64,000 nt of DNA from Candidatus Limnocylindrales bacterium. GTDB lineage: Bacteria; Desulfobacterota; Binatia; UBA1149; CAITLU01. Where the stretch lies: NCBI GenBank assembly GCA_035626395.1, contig DASPNR010000042.1, positions 722,484-786,483 on the forward strand, in the 5' to 3' direction. The notes beneath the pieces were generated by a model. That model did not search any database. It was not told where the DNA came from and saw nothing but the letters and a program-made list of their open reading frames with translations. The position numbers and the translations under genes are program-made. Below, piece after piece: positions 25,401 through 33,873 of this stretch (positions within the stretch are counted from its first letter, which is position 1; the number at the start of each line of letters is the position of its first letter).

Positions 25401-28400
25401 GTGGGGATCCGGGGAAAATCAGGGTTCGTGTGCGCTGTCGTGGCGGCGATGTCCTGCCACGCAACCGCCGCCCATGCGGTCACGGTCGAACTGAACTTTC
25501 TCTACGTGCACGGCGTCCAGAACTGCGACGACAGCCGCCAGAACGCGCATCATGCGCTGGACGAGTTGGAATCGGCCGTCAACGCGTCGCTGCCCGCGCG
25601 GATTGCCACCTACCAAGCCGCACATCCCGGCGTCACCGTGGTCGCCAGCAGCGCCCGCGCCAACCTCTACACGGCCACCCCCTCGGGTACCCAACCAACG
25701 GACTCGCCCGATCCTCTTCATATGGATGACTGGGAGACTGGCGACCCCGGCTGCAATGCCACGCGCCAGGGCGACCCGTGCACGACCGGCTATGAGTGGC
25801 GCTACCGGCTCGTGCAGGAGATCGAGCGGTTTTTCCCCGAGCCCGCGCGCAACCTCATCCTGATCGGCCACAGCGCCGGCGCGCGCGCGGCCATGGAGAT
25901 CGCGTCGAACACCGGGCCGAACGGCGTCGGCACCTACGACTGGGGCGTCGCCGATCGCATTGCCGGCGTCGTCTCCCTTCACGGCATGATCGATGCGCTG
26001 GGCTCGAGCGACTACGACTTTCTCGGCACCACCAGCTTCGAGACCGGCTGCCAGGAGGGCGACGTCTTCGCCAGCGCCATCGACACGTGCACGCCGGGCA
26101 ACGGCTGGTGCGAGTACGCCGCGCGCATGGACGGCAGCGGCGCCGCCGACATGGTCGCGCAGAACAAGCGCGCATTGATGCTGACGTCGTGGGCGAGCTG
26201 CTCGCCGAGCCCATGGACGGGACGCAGCGACGGCGCGCTGCCGTACGACGCGCAGGCCAGTCCCATGGCAGTGGGCCTGGACATGACGCCGGCGCCGGAT
26301 CAGACGCAGCGGCCGGCTCACGGTCAGCTGTACGGATCGTTCTGCCACAGCGACATCACGCAATCCTCGAGCACGCGCCACGTGGCTGCGCGCGATGCCG
26401 TGCGCCAGCGTCTCTTGGACTGGCTGTTCGTGGCTGCGCCGCGCGTAGCCGCCTCGGGCAGCAACTCCACCTCCGGCTCTCTCAGCCAGGGGCAGTTCAG
26501 CTCGACGTTCACGATGGGCTCCTCGTGCCCGGGGGGCAACGTCGACGACAATCTCACCTCCGGCACCGAAGGCCTCGGCCTGGACGTCGTCGGGGTGTGC
26601 CGGCATCCGGGCTTCTTCGACGGCGACGACCATGCGGTTGCGGCCAGCGAAATCACCGTCACGAACGGTGCCACCTGCAACGGCACGTACCGGTGGCAGC
26701 AGAATCACGATGGCAGCGACCCGCACGCCGCAACGTTCTGGTGGAAGACTCGCTCGCTGTACGCCGACGGTCCCGACCTGGTCCATCACGTTGTCTCGCA
26801 GGCCCTCGCCGGCTGCGGCAACGGCGAGTTGGACGAAGGCGAGGCCTGCGACGACGGCAACCAGGTCGGCGGCGACTGCTGCTCCTCGACCTGCGAGCAG
26901 GATGCTCCCGGCAGCGCATGCACGGCCGATGGCAATCCCTGCACCAACGACGTCTGCAACGGCGCAGGGACGTGCGGCGTGGCCAATACCGCACCCTGCA
27001 ACGACGGCGTCTTCTGCAACGGCGCCGACACGTGCTCGGCCGGAAGCTGCTCGGTGCACGCCGGCAATCCCTGCAGCGGCGGCGGCCAGTGCAGCAACGT
27101 CTGCAACGAGAGCGCCGACAGCTGCCTGGCGCCTGCCGGCACCGCGTGCGCCAGCGACGGCAATCCGTGCACCGACGACGTCTGCAACGGCGCGGGCGGC
27201 TGCGGCGTTGCCAACACTGCCCCCTGCGACGACGGCGCCTTCTGCAACGGCGCCGACACGTGCTCGGGCGGAAGCTGCTCGGCGCACGCCGGCAATCCGT
27301 GCGCGGGCGGCGGGCAGTGCGGCGATCAGTGCAACGAAGCTGCCGATCACTGCTTCGATGCGGCCGGAACCGCGTGCGCGGCCGACGGCAATCCCTGCAC
27401 CGACGACGTGTGCAACGGCGCCGGCGCGTGTGGCGTCAGCAACGTCGCGGCCTGCGACGACGGCCTCTTCTGCAACGGCGCCGACACGTGCTCGGGCGGA
27501 ACCTGCTCGGCGCACGCCGGCAATCCGTGCACGGGCGGCGGCCCCTGCAACAACCAGTGCAACGAGAGCACCGATGGCTGCACCGTGGCCGCGGGCACGC
27601 CATGTCCTTCCGACGGCAACCCCTGCACGACCGACGTCTGCAACGGCGCCGGCGTCTGCGGCGCCAACAACATCACAGCCTGCGACGACGGCCTCTTCTG
27701 CAACGGCGCCGATACGTGCTCGGGCGGCGCGTGCTCCGTGCATGCGGGAAATCCGTGCACCGGCGGCGGCCAGTGCAACGGCCAGTGCAGCGAAAGCCTC
27801 GACTCCTGCGCCGCCGCCGCCGGCACGCCGTGCGCCTTCGACGGCAATCCGTGCACGGACGATGTCTGCAACGGTCTCGGCGCCTGCGGCGTAAGCAACA
27901 CGAGCACGTGCGACGACGGCGATGCGTGCACGGTCGGCGACCGCTGCCAGGATGGAATCTGCACCGCGCAAGAGCCGCGGACGTGCAGGCCGTGCGAGAT
28001 CTGCGATGGCACCGCAGGCTGCGTTTCCGAGCCCCGCCTGGATTGCAAGACGGCGCCGAGCGGCGAGGCCGAGCTGCGCATCCGCAACTCCACGCTGGAC
28101 GAGCGCGACTTCTTCGCCTGGAGCTGGCGCCGGGGCCAGGCCACCGATCTTCTCGACCTCGGGCCGCCCGACGTTCGCAACAATTACGAGCTGTGCGTGT
28201 TCGACGAGTCCGAGGGCGAGGCCGCGCTGCTGTTCTCGATGACGGCTCCCGGCGATGCGCTGTGCGGCAGCCGCTCGTGCTGGCGCTTCGGCACCCGCTC
28301 GGTCAAGTACAAGAGCACCGAGCTGCTGCCCGATGGCGTGCGAACTCTCATCGTCAAGACGGGCGAGAACGGCAGGGCCAGCCTCAAGATGCAGGGCGCG

Positions 28401-28559
28401 GGTCCGCTTCTTTCCCAACGCGAAGGCGGAATGACCGAGCTGCCGCTTACTCTGCCGATCACGGTCCAGCTGCGCTCGACGCTCGGCGGATGCTGGGAAG
28501 CGAGCTACAGCCAGTCCGAGCTCAACAACCAGACGACCTTCGAAGGCGGCTCGGACTGA
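25401..28559 (+). CDS. Secreted lipase-like protein with tandem Cys-rich repeats
   Basis: The protein has about 1052 residues from GTG at 25401, chosen because it puts the signal peptide (FVCAVVAAMSCHATAAHA) at the N-terminus; the start is uncertain. Residues 30-400 form an alpha/beta-hydrolase-like domain with NFLYVHGVQNC and the nucleophile elbow GHSAG (Ser158). Residues about 510-860 carry a DUF4215-like unit (GNGELDEGEACDDGNQVGGDCCSSTC) and then five Cys-rich repeats (DGNPCTDDVCNGAG, CNDGVFCNGADTCS). The C-terminal 190 residues are beta-rich and Cys-poor. The repeats may be a disulfide stalk displaying the enzyme. It is followed one base later by a lipoprotein gene. Confidence 0.8.
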   Translation: MGIRGKSGFVCAVVAAMSCHATAAHAVTVELNFLYVHGVQNCDDSRQNAHHALDELESAVNASLPARIATYQAAHPGVTVVASSARANLYTATPSGTQPTDSPDPLHMDDWETGDPGCNATRQGDPCTTGYEWRYRLVQEIERFFPEPARNLILIGHSAGARAAMEIASNTGPNGVGTYDWGVADRIAGVVSLHGMIDALGSSDYDFLGTTSFETGCQEGDVFASAIDTCTPGNGWCEYAARMDGSGAADMVAQNKRALMLTSWASCSPSPWTGRSDGALPYDAQASPMAVGLDMTPAPDQTQRPAHGQLYGSFCHSDITQSSSTRHVAARDAVRQRLLDWLFVAAPRVAASGSNSTSGSLSQGQFSSTFTMGSSCPGGNVDDNLTSGTEGLGLDVVGVCRHPGFFDGDDHAVAASEITVTNGATCNGTYRWQQNHDGSDPHAATFWWKTRSLYADGPDLVHHVVSQALAGCGNGELDEGEACDDGNQVGGDCCSSTCEQDAPGSACTADGNPCTNDVCNGAGTCGVANTAPCNDGVFCNGADTCSAGSCSVHAGNPCSGGGQCSNVCNESADSCLAPAGTACASDGNPCTDDVCNGAGGCGVANTAPCDDGAFCNGADTCSGGSCSAHAGNPCAGGGQCGDQCNEAADHCFDAAGTACAADGNPCTDDVCNGAGACGVSNVAACDDGLFCNGADTCSGGTCSAHAGNPCTGGGPCNNQCNESTDGCTVAAGTPCPSDGNPCTTDVCNGAGVCGANNITACDDGLFCNGADTCSGGACSVHAGNPCTGGGQCNGQCSESLDSCAAAAGTPCAFDGNPCTDDVCNGLGACGVSNTSTCDDGDACTVGDRCQDGICTAQEPRTCRPCEICDGTAGCVSEPRLDCKTAPSGEAELRIRNSTLDERDFFAWSWRRGQATDLLDLGPPDVRNNYELCVFDESEGEAALLFSMTAPGDALCGSRSCWRFGTRSVKYKSTELLPDGVRTLIVKTGENGRASLKMQGAGPLLSQREGGMTELPLTLPITVQLRSTLGGCWEASYSQSELNNQTTFEGGSD
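26928..27983 (+). repeat. Tandem 228-bp (76-residue) coding repeats
   Basis: Units begin at 26928, 27156, 27384, 27612 and 27840, exactly 228 bp apart; the fifth is partial. Each encodes DGNPC..DVCNG, C.DG.FCNGADTCS and AGNPC.GGG with about a dozen Cys residues. The nucleotide identity between units is high, indicating recent duplication or gene conversion. Confidence 0.95.
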
Positions 28560-28560
28560 C

Positions 28561-29235
28561 ATGCGCGCGAGCCGGTCGTTCGGGCATGCGGTCCTCCTCT
28601 GCTGGACGCTGATCGGCGCATGCAGCAGCGGGCCGCCCGCTCCGGCCGAGCCCGGCCGGAGCATCCAGGTCACCGAGGTCAACTCCGGCTTCCTCTCCGA
28701 CTATGGGCGGCTGGCGCCCGCGCAGCGGTGGCCGACGCTGTTGGTGCGCCTGGACATGAAGGCGCGCCCGCAGAAGATCCATCTGCGGCCGGTCGAGATC
28801 TGGCGCGGCGGGACGCGTCACGAGGTTCACGAGCAGGACCTGCCGAATCTGGCAGACGCGCTGGCGCGGGTGGTTCGGACGGCGCTGTCGGAGTCGTTCG
28901 AGGTGGTGGCGGCACCGGGCCCCGGCGTTCACGAGCTGCGCATGGCGCTGACCCATGCCGGCCCCGACGCGCGCCGCTATGTGAAGCAGGGCGGGCCGCT
29001 GGGACGCCGGACCGGCCCGATGGGCATGACCACGCGCAACTTCGTCCGGGTCGCCGCGCTCGAGGCGGAACTGCTCGAGCCGGGAACGGTTCGGGCGACT
29101 GTCGCGGTCCTGGATCGCCGCGCGGCCGACGAGCTACCCAAGGGAGCGGCCGAAAGCTGGGAGGACGTGCATCATGCGTTTTCCTTGTGGGGGGAGCGAC
29201 TTCGGGCTGTCTTCCAGGCGGCGGGTCCTATATGA
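28561..29235 (+). CDS. DUF3313-like lipoprotein
   Basis: The protein has 224 residues. The signal AVLLCWTLIGACSSG has a lipobox Cys near residue 21. The SGFLSDYGRLAP block just after is typical of DUF3313, a family of outer-membrane-associated lipoproteins of unknown role. RRYVKQGGPLGRRTG and FVRVAALEAELLEPGT follow. The ATG lies one base after the TGA of the repeat protein, suggesting coupled translation. Confidence 0.75.
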   Translation: MRASRSFGHAVLLCWTLIGACSSGPPAPAEPGRSIQVTEVNSGFLSDYGRLAPAQRWPTLLVRLDMKARPQKIHLRPVEIWRGGTRHEVHEQDLPNLADALARVVRTALSESFEVVAAPGPGVHELRMALTHAGPDARRYVKQGGPLGRRTGPMGMTTRNFVRVAALEAELLEPGTVRATVAVLDRRAADELPKGAAESWEDVHHAFSLWGERLRAVFQAAGPI

Positions 29236-29269
29236 AGGCGACGTTCGAACTTCGGGGGATTCACCAGAG

Positions 29270-30733
29270 ATGCATGGTTCGAGAATACTTGCGCAGGCGC
29301 TGGGCCTGCTCCTGTTGGCTGCGGCTGCCACCGCCGAACGCGCCGAGGCACGGCGCGTTCACCTGATTCAGCAGGCGACCAACCTTACGGTCGGATCGAT
29401 CTACGAGCCCAACATCCGGCAGGGCAGGGGCGAGTACATCACCTTCACCTCCGACGGCGACGTGCTCGGCTTCGGTACGGCGCACCTCGGCCGCCGCGAG
29501 GTCTATCTGTGGAGCCGCGACGATCGGGCGTCGGTGCGCGTGACCGAGTCCGGCCTGTTCGAAAGCTACGATGCCTCGCGCGTCACCGACGATTTTCGCA
29601 CGCAGAAGCCGTCGATCATCGCCTTCATCTCCACTGCCGACCTGGATCCATCGGTCGGCAACGCCGATGCCAATCCCGAGCTCTTCATCTGGCGCCTCGA
29701 CAACCAGCAGTTCCGCCAGCTCACCGACACCGTGGCGCCCGTCATCAACGAGCTGCCGCGTCCGTCCGACACGGCCGACTGCATCGTCTTCCAGTCCACT
29801 GGAGATCTGGACGACAACGACGGCTCCTTCCCCGGCAGCGCGCCCAGTGGCTTCCACAACGAGGACGGCAGCCTGGAAGTGTTCTACGTCGACTTCCACG
29901 ACAACGAGCTGACGCAGTTCCACATCACCCAGATCAGCGACGGGCCCGTGGGCACGCGAAGCGAGAACGGCAGCCCGGGCGGGTACTTCTTTCCCAACCA
30001 GTGCGCGAACATCGCCTATCAGTCCGATCACGACCAGTTCGGCGACGGCGCCACCGGCGTCAACGTCTACGACTATCGCAAGGGCAGTGCGGTTCGTGAT
30101 CTGGTTTCGGAGCCGGGAAATCTCGATGGCCTCAACATCGATCCCCGGATGTCGGGCACGGGGGTCAGCTCGGGCGGCCCGTCGACCGTCTTCGCCAGCA
30201 ACGCCAATCTCTGGAACAACGGATCGAGCGGTTTTCAGATCTTCAAGTTCGCGATCCTGACCGGGGCGCTTCGGCAGCTGACCGGCGATCCGAACGGCGG
30301 CCATCGACGCCCGTCGGTCAGCGACGGCAGCACCGTCGTCGTGTTCGAATCCACCGGAGAACCGGCCGATCCGGCGCTCGGCTCCAAGCGCGGCCCCGAT
30401 GGGCCGCACAACGCCGATGGCAACTCCGAGATCGTTCGTTTCGTGGGCAAGCGTGTGGTGCGTCCGATCACGCGCACGACCGGCTGCACCAACGACCTTC
30501 CCTCCATCATGGGCAACGGCCGTGGCATCGCGTTCCGCTCCGACTGCGATCTGGTGGCTGGCCACAACAGCGCCGGCGTCCAGCAGGTGTTCGCGTACTA
30601 CGAGCTGCATCGCGGCGAGGAGCTGTACCAGATCGACGAATGCGCGATCACCGGCGGGTGCTGCAGCACCGCCAACGGCTGCTACGAAGAAGTGGTGGCG
30701 CGCGCGTACAGCGTGCCGCGACCGGGCCAGTGA
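29270..30733 (+). CDS. Secreted TolB-like beta-propeller (WD40/PD40-like) protein
   Basis: The protein has 487 residues from ATG at 29270, which places the signal peptide (AQALGLLLLAAAATAERAEA) correctly. Repeating blade motifs are EYITFTSDGDVLG, PSIIAFISTADLDPSVGNADANPELFIWRL, DCIVFQSTGDLDDNDG, NIAYQSDHDQFGDGATG and VVVFESTGEPADPA. These match PD40/TolB-type propellers. The C-terminus has a CAITGGCCSTANGC cluster. Function is unknown. It begins 35 nt after the lipoprotein stop and may be the last gene of a three-gene secreted cluster. Confidence 0.75.
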   Translation: MHGSRILAQALGLLLLAAAATAERAEARRVHLIQQATNLTVGSIYEPNIRQGRGEYITFTSDGDVLGFGTAHLGRREVYLWSRDDRASVRVTESGLFESYDASRVTDDFRTQKPSIIAFISTADLDPSVGNADANPELFIWRLDNQQFRQLTDTVAPVINELPRPSDTADCIVFQSTGDLDDNDGSFPGSAPSGFHNEDGSLEVFYVDFHDNELTQFHITQISDGPVGTRSENGSPGGYFFPNQCANIAYQSDHDQFGDGATGVNVYDYRKGSAVRDLVSEPGNLDGLNIDPRMSGTGVSSGGPSTVFASNANLWNNGSSGFQIFKFAILTGALRQLTGDPNGGHRRPSVSDGSTVVVFESTGEPADPALGSKRGPDGPHNADGNSEIVRFVGKRVVRPITRTTGCTNDLPSIMGNGRGIAFRSDCDLVAGHNSAGVQQVFAYYELHRGEELYQIDECAITGGCCSTANGCYEEVVARAYSVPRPGQ

Positions 30734-31044
30734 TCTGCTCCAACGCCTGATTTCCGTGCGCGCTCGGCGCGGCGGTCAGGTGGGCATCCCCCGTCCAAAC
30801 CGCCTCTGCGATGCCATCGGCATCTGAGCCTCGCAGCGTAGGTGCGTCACATCGTCCCTCGGCTGCGGCCTCGTTGGCCCGCCATCGAGTCGCGCGTTCG
30901 TGCAATCGCCGCTCCGGGCGTTGACGCCTGCCGTCCATCGGCCCAGCCTCCAACCTTGGAACCGCGCGTGCAGGCTTGAATGTCTGTGCGGCGGGAAAGT
31001 CATCTGACCAAACCGCAGCGTCATCGACGCGAGAGGAGACAGAC
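30734..31044 (+). other. Intergenic region of 311 bp with a weak ECF-like promoter candidate
   Basis: No coding frame with support was found. A short GATGCC-ATC-GGCATC hairpin lies near 30810. GGAACC (30958-30963), 17 nt and TGTCTG (30981-30986) weakly resemble an ECF-sigma promoter about 60 nt before the next start. The Shine-Dalgarno GAGAGGAG of the SRPBCC gene is at its right end. Confidence 0.3.
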
Positions 31045-31959
31045 ATGGCGAGCACCTCCAGCATAGTAGAAACCATCGACATCGCCGTGCCGGTTCGCAC
31101 GGCCTACAACCAGTGGACCCAGTTCGAGGAGTTCCCGCAGTTCATGCAGAGCGTGGAATCCGTCAAGCAGCTCGATGACGCCACCCTTCACTGGGTCGCC
31201 GAAATCGGCGGACGCCAGAAGGAGTGGACGGCCAAGATCACCGAGCAGATTCCCGACAAGCGCATCGCCTGGACCAGCATCGACGGTGCCCACAACGCAG
31301 GCGTCGTCACGTTCCATCGGCTCTCGGACGAGACATGCCGTGTGACGCTGCAGCTCGAGTACCAGCCCGAGGGTGCCCTCGAAGCAGTCGGCGACGCCAT
31401 CGGACTGATGACGTGGAACACGCGCGAGAATCTCGAGCGCTTCAAGTCGTTCATCGAGCAGCGCGGGGAGGAGACCGGCGGCTTCCGCGGCGAGATCCAG
31501 TCGCCCGAGGATCGGCGCGAAGGCACGCATCACGCGCAGCATGCGCAGAGCTCGAACTTCGCCACGCGAATGCCGGACCAGGGGTCGCAGCAGGGGCAGA
31601 GCAGCGGCATGAGCTCGCAGCAGGGCACCGGCGGCTTCGGCAAGCAGCGGAGTCAGAGCTCGGGCTACGGCGACCAGAGCGGCATGACCGGCACGCAGCA
31701 GGGCAGCGACTTCGGGCGCACCTCCAAGCAGCAGCAGCAGGGCATGGGCATGGGACAGCAGGGTTCCTCGCTCGGCTCTCAGCAGCAGCAGCAGGGCATG
31801 ACGAGCTGGCAGCAGGGACAGGGCGGCGAAGGAATCTCGGGCGGTGAGGACTCACCCGCCGAAGACATCATGTCGCATCAGAACGAGCCGGCGTCGGCTC
31901 AGCGCGGATCGTCGACGCTGGCGAGCAAGACGACGTCGCGCGATCGGCGCCGGCAGTAG
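31045..31959 (+). CDS. SRPBCC (polyketide cyclase/START-like) protein with Gln/Gly/Ser-rich disordered tail
   Basis: The protein has 304 residues and GAGAGGAG before the ATG. Residues 1-150 match the SRPBCC lipid-binding fold: VETIDIAVPVRTAYNQWTQFEEFPQFM, WVAEIGGRQKEWTAKITEQIPDKRIAWTS and ALEAVGDAIGLMTWNTRENLERFKSFIE. Residues about 165-304 are low complexity, dominated by Gln, Gly, Ser and Met, with (CAG)4 and (CAG)5 runs coding poly-Gln at 31729-31740 and 31780-31794. It ends in a basic STLASKTTSRDRRRQ. The globular half is common in stress-linked proteins; the tail looks prion-like. No signal peptide, so cytoplasmic. Confidence 0.85.
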   Translation: MASTSSIVETIDIAVPVRTAYNQWTQFEEFPQFMQSVESVKQLDDATLHWVAEIGGRQKEWTAKITEQIPDKRIAWTSIDGAHNAGVVTFHRLSDETCRVTLQLEYQPEGALEAVGDAIGLMTWNTRENLERFKSFIEQRGEETGGFRGEIQSPEDRREGTHHAQHAQSSNFATRMPDQGSQQGQSSGMSSQQGTGGFGKQRSQSSGYGDQSGMTGTQQGSDFGRTSKQQQQGMGMGQQGSSLGSQQQQQGMTSWQQGQGGEGISGGEDSPAEDIMSHQNEPASAQRGSSTLASKTTSRDRRRQ

Positions 31960-32007
31960 AGAGGCACGGGCGGCACATCGCCGCCCCACAGGTCACCCGT
32001 ACGAATG

Positions 32008-32044
32008 TCACTGAGCACGCTTCTCGCGAGGGCCTGCTCAGTGA
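32008..32044 (+). terminator. First hairpin after the SRPBCC gene
   Basis: TCACTGAGCA and TGCTCAGTGA form a perfect 10-bp stem with a 17-nt loop. No U-run follows. A second, stronger hairpin lies 12 nt downstream. Confidence 0.45.
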
Positions 32045-32055
32045 TATCTACGGGG

Positions 32056-32094
32056 GAGCGGCACGGGCCCAACGGCTCGTGCCGCTCGCGTTTT
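32056..32094 (+). terminator. Intrinsic terminator after the SRPBCC gene
   Basis: GAGCGGCACGGGCC (32056-32069) pairs with GGCTCGTGCCGCTC (32074-32087), 14 bp with one G-U and a CAAC loop. GCGTTTT follows. This is the best intrinsic terminator seen in the window. Confidence 0.8.
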
Positions 32095-32160
32095 GGGCCG
32101 TCAGGTCTGCACCGGGCGCAGCGCCTGGTGAGCTCAGAGGTCTGAGTGTCCTCTACTCCC

Positions 32161-33543
32161 CTACGCGAGCGCCTGGGCGATCTTCTCCAGCGTGTCCTTG
32201 GCGTCGCCGAACACGAGCACGGTGTTCGGCATCGTGAACAGGTCGTTTTCGATGCCGGCAAAGCCGGGATTCATCGAACGCTTCAGCACGATGCACGCCT
32301 TGGCCAGATCGGCGTTCAGGATCGGCATGCCATAGATCGGGCTATTGGTGTTGGTCTTCGCGGCCGGATTCACGACGTCATTGGCGCCCACGACCAGCGC
32401 AACGTCGGCCTCGGCGAACTCGTCGTTGATCTCCTCGAGCTCCTTGAGCGCATCGTAGGGAACGTTGGCCTCGGCCAGCAGCACGTTCATGTGGCCCGGC
32501 ATTCGGCCAGCCACGGGATGGATGGCGTACTTGACCTCCACGCCTTCCTTCTCGAGCAGGTCGGCCAGCTCGCGCAGCGCGTGCTGCGCCTGGGCAACGG
32601 CCATGCCGTAGCCGGGGCACACGATGACCTTCTGGCCGCCGCTCAGAAGCATCGCCGCATCGCCGACGCTGGCCTCACGCACCTCGGCGCCGGTCGAGGA
32701 GACGGCCACCGCGCTCTCGTCGACCTTGCCGAAGGCGCCGAACAGCACGTTGGTGAAGGAGCGGTTCATCGCGCGGCTCATGACGATCGAGAGGATGAAG
32801 CCGGAAGCGCCGTCGAGAGCGCCAGCGATGATGAGCACGTTGTTGCCGAGGGCGAAGCCGGTGGCCGCGGCCGCCAGGCCCGCGTACGAGTTCAGCAGCG
32901 AGATCACCACCGGCATGTCCGCGCCGCCGATTGGGATCACCAGCAGCACGCCCACGGCGAAGGCGATCAGCAGCATCGGGTAGAGCATCCACGACAGCGC
33001 CGGCCAGGCCGTCATGCCCACCAGCAGGAGGACGGCGGTGGCGAACAGCGCGATGTTCGACTCGTTCTGGTAGGGGTAGGTGATGTTGCGTCCGGGAATG
33101 ACGCCCTGGAGCTTCCCGAACGCCATCAGCGAGCCCGTGAAGGTCAGGCCGCCGAACAGCACCTCGAACCCGAGCGCACCCATGGTGATGCGTGCCAGCT
33201 CGTGGCCGAGTTCGTGCGTGTGATGGTAGTACTCGGACACGCCCACCAGCGCCGCCGCCAGGCCGCCGAAGGCGTGGCTCAGCGCGATTCGCTCGGGCAT
33301 CTTCGTCATCGGAATGAGCGCCGACATGGCGACGCCGATGGCGCTGCCGATGCCGGCCGAGATGATGATCCACTTGTAGGTGACGATGTCGGGATGCATG
33401 AGCGTCCCGAGCACGGCCGCGGCCATGCCGGCCTCGGCCATCCAGACGCCGCGCCGCGCGGTCTCGGCGCTGGTCAGCCCGCGCAGGCCGAGGATGAACA
33501 GGACCGAAGCGACGAAGTAGAGGAATTCGGCCAGACCGCTCAC
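32161..33543 (-). CDS. pntB: NAD(P) transhydrogenase subunit beta
   Basis: The protein has 460 residues, normal for PntB. The N-terminal half has about eight or nine TM segments (FLYFVASVLFILGL, GIGSAIGVAMSALIPM). The C-terminal NADP(H)-binding domain III has VIVCPGYGMAVAQAQHALRELADLL, FAEADVALVVGANDVVNPAA and KRSMNPGFAGIEN. The enzyme couples proton flow across the inner membrane to hydride transfer from NADH to NADP. Its start overlaps the pntAB stop by 4 nt. Confidence 0.96.
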   Translation of the reverse strand: MSGLAEFLYFVASVLFILGLRGLTSAETARRGVWMAEAGMAAAVLGTLMHPDIVTYKWIIISAGIGSAIGVAMSALIPMTKMPERIALSHAFGGLAAALVGVSEYYHHTHELGHELARITMGALGFEVLFGGLTFTGSLMAFGKLQGVIPGRNITYPYQNESNIALFATAVLLLVGMTAWPALSWMLYPMLLIAFAVGVLLVIPIGGADMPVVISLLNSYAGLAAAATGFALGNNVLIIAGALDGASGFILSIVMSRAMNRSFTNVLFGAFGKVDESAVAVSSTGAEVREASVGDAAMLLSGGQKVIVCPGYGMAVAQAQHALRELADLLEKEGVEVKYAIHPVAGRMPGHMNVLLAEANVPYDALKELEEINDEFAEADVALVVGANDVVNPAAKTNTNSPIYGMPILNADLAKACIVLKRSMNPGFAGIENDLFTMPNTVLVFGDAKDTLEKIAQALA

Positions 33544-33836
33544 GCCCTGCCTCCACCACGCTTGCGGAACATCTTCAGCATGCGGTCCGTGATCAGGAAG
33601 CCGCCTACGACGTTGATCGTCGCGGCCAGCACGGCGATGAAGCCCAGCACGGTGCTGAAGCTGTTGTACTGAGCCCCGGCCGCCACCAGCGATCCGACCA
33701 GCGAGATGCCGGAGATCGCGTTGGTGAACGCCATCAGCGGCGTGTGCAGCAGCGGCGGAACACCGCTGATCACGCCGTAGCCGACGAAGGCGGCCAGGAC
33801 GAAGACGTAGAGTCCGAAGAACATCTCGGGCGTCAT
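33540..33836 (-). CDS. pntAB: NAD(P) transhydrogenase subunit alpha part 2 (membrane part)
   Basis: The protein has 98 residues with three TM helices (FGLYVFVLAAFVGYGVI, FTNAISGISLVGSLVAAG, TVLGFIAVLAATINVVGGFL). The VPPLLHTPLMAFTNAISG loop is typical of the membrane part of the alpha subunit. In this split type, domain I and membrane domain of alpha are separate genes. Middle gene of the pnt operon. Confidence 0.95.
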   Translation of the reverse strand: MTPEMFFGLYVFVLAAFVGYGVISGVPPLLHTPLMAFTNAISGISLVGSLVAAGAQYNSFSTVLGFIAVLAATINVVGGFLITDRMLKMFRKRGGGRA

Positions 33837-33873
33837 GTGTGCTCCTTGAAAAGACGCGCGGCGGCAGCGGCGC

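Noticed and set aside
26928..27983. Regular repeats considered as a CRISPR array
   Set aside because: The period is 228 bp, fully coding, with no short repeat/spacer layout and no cas gene.
25419..28682. Minus-strand open frame of more than 1000 codons opposite the Cys-rich hydrolase gene
   Set aside because: The translation is an Ala/Arg/Val-rich shadow with no domain or signal, and the opposite strand has clear repeats and motifs. Long antisense frames are expected at this GC content.
30958..30986. ECF or general-stress promoter before the SRPBCC gene
   Set aside because: The -10 half is a poor match; kept only as a low-confidence note.
32146..33672. Plus-strand frame of 508 codons opposite pntB
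   Set aside because: His/Arg-rich shadow of a well-supported membrane protein gene.
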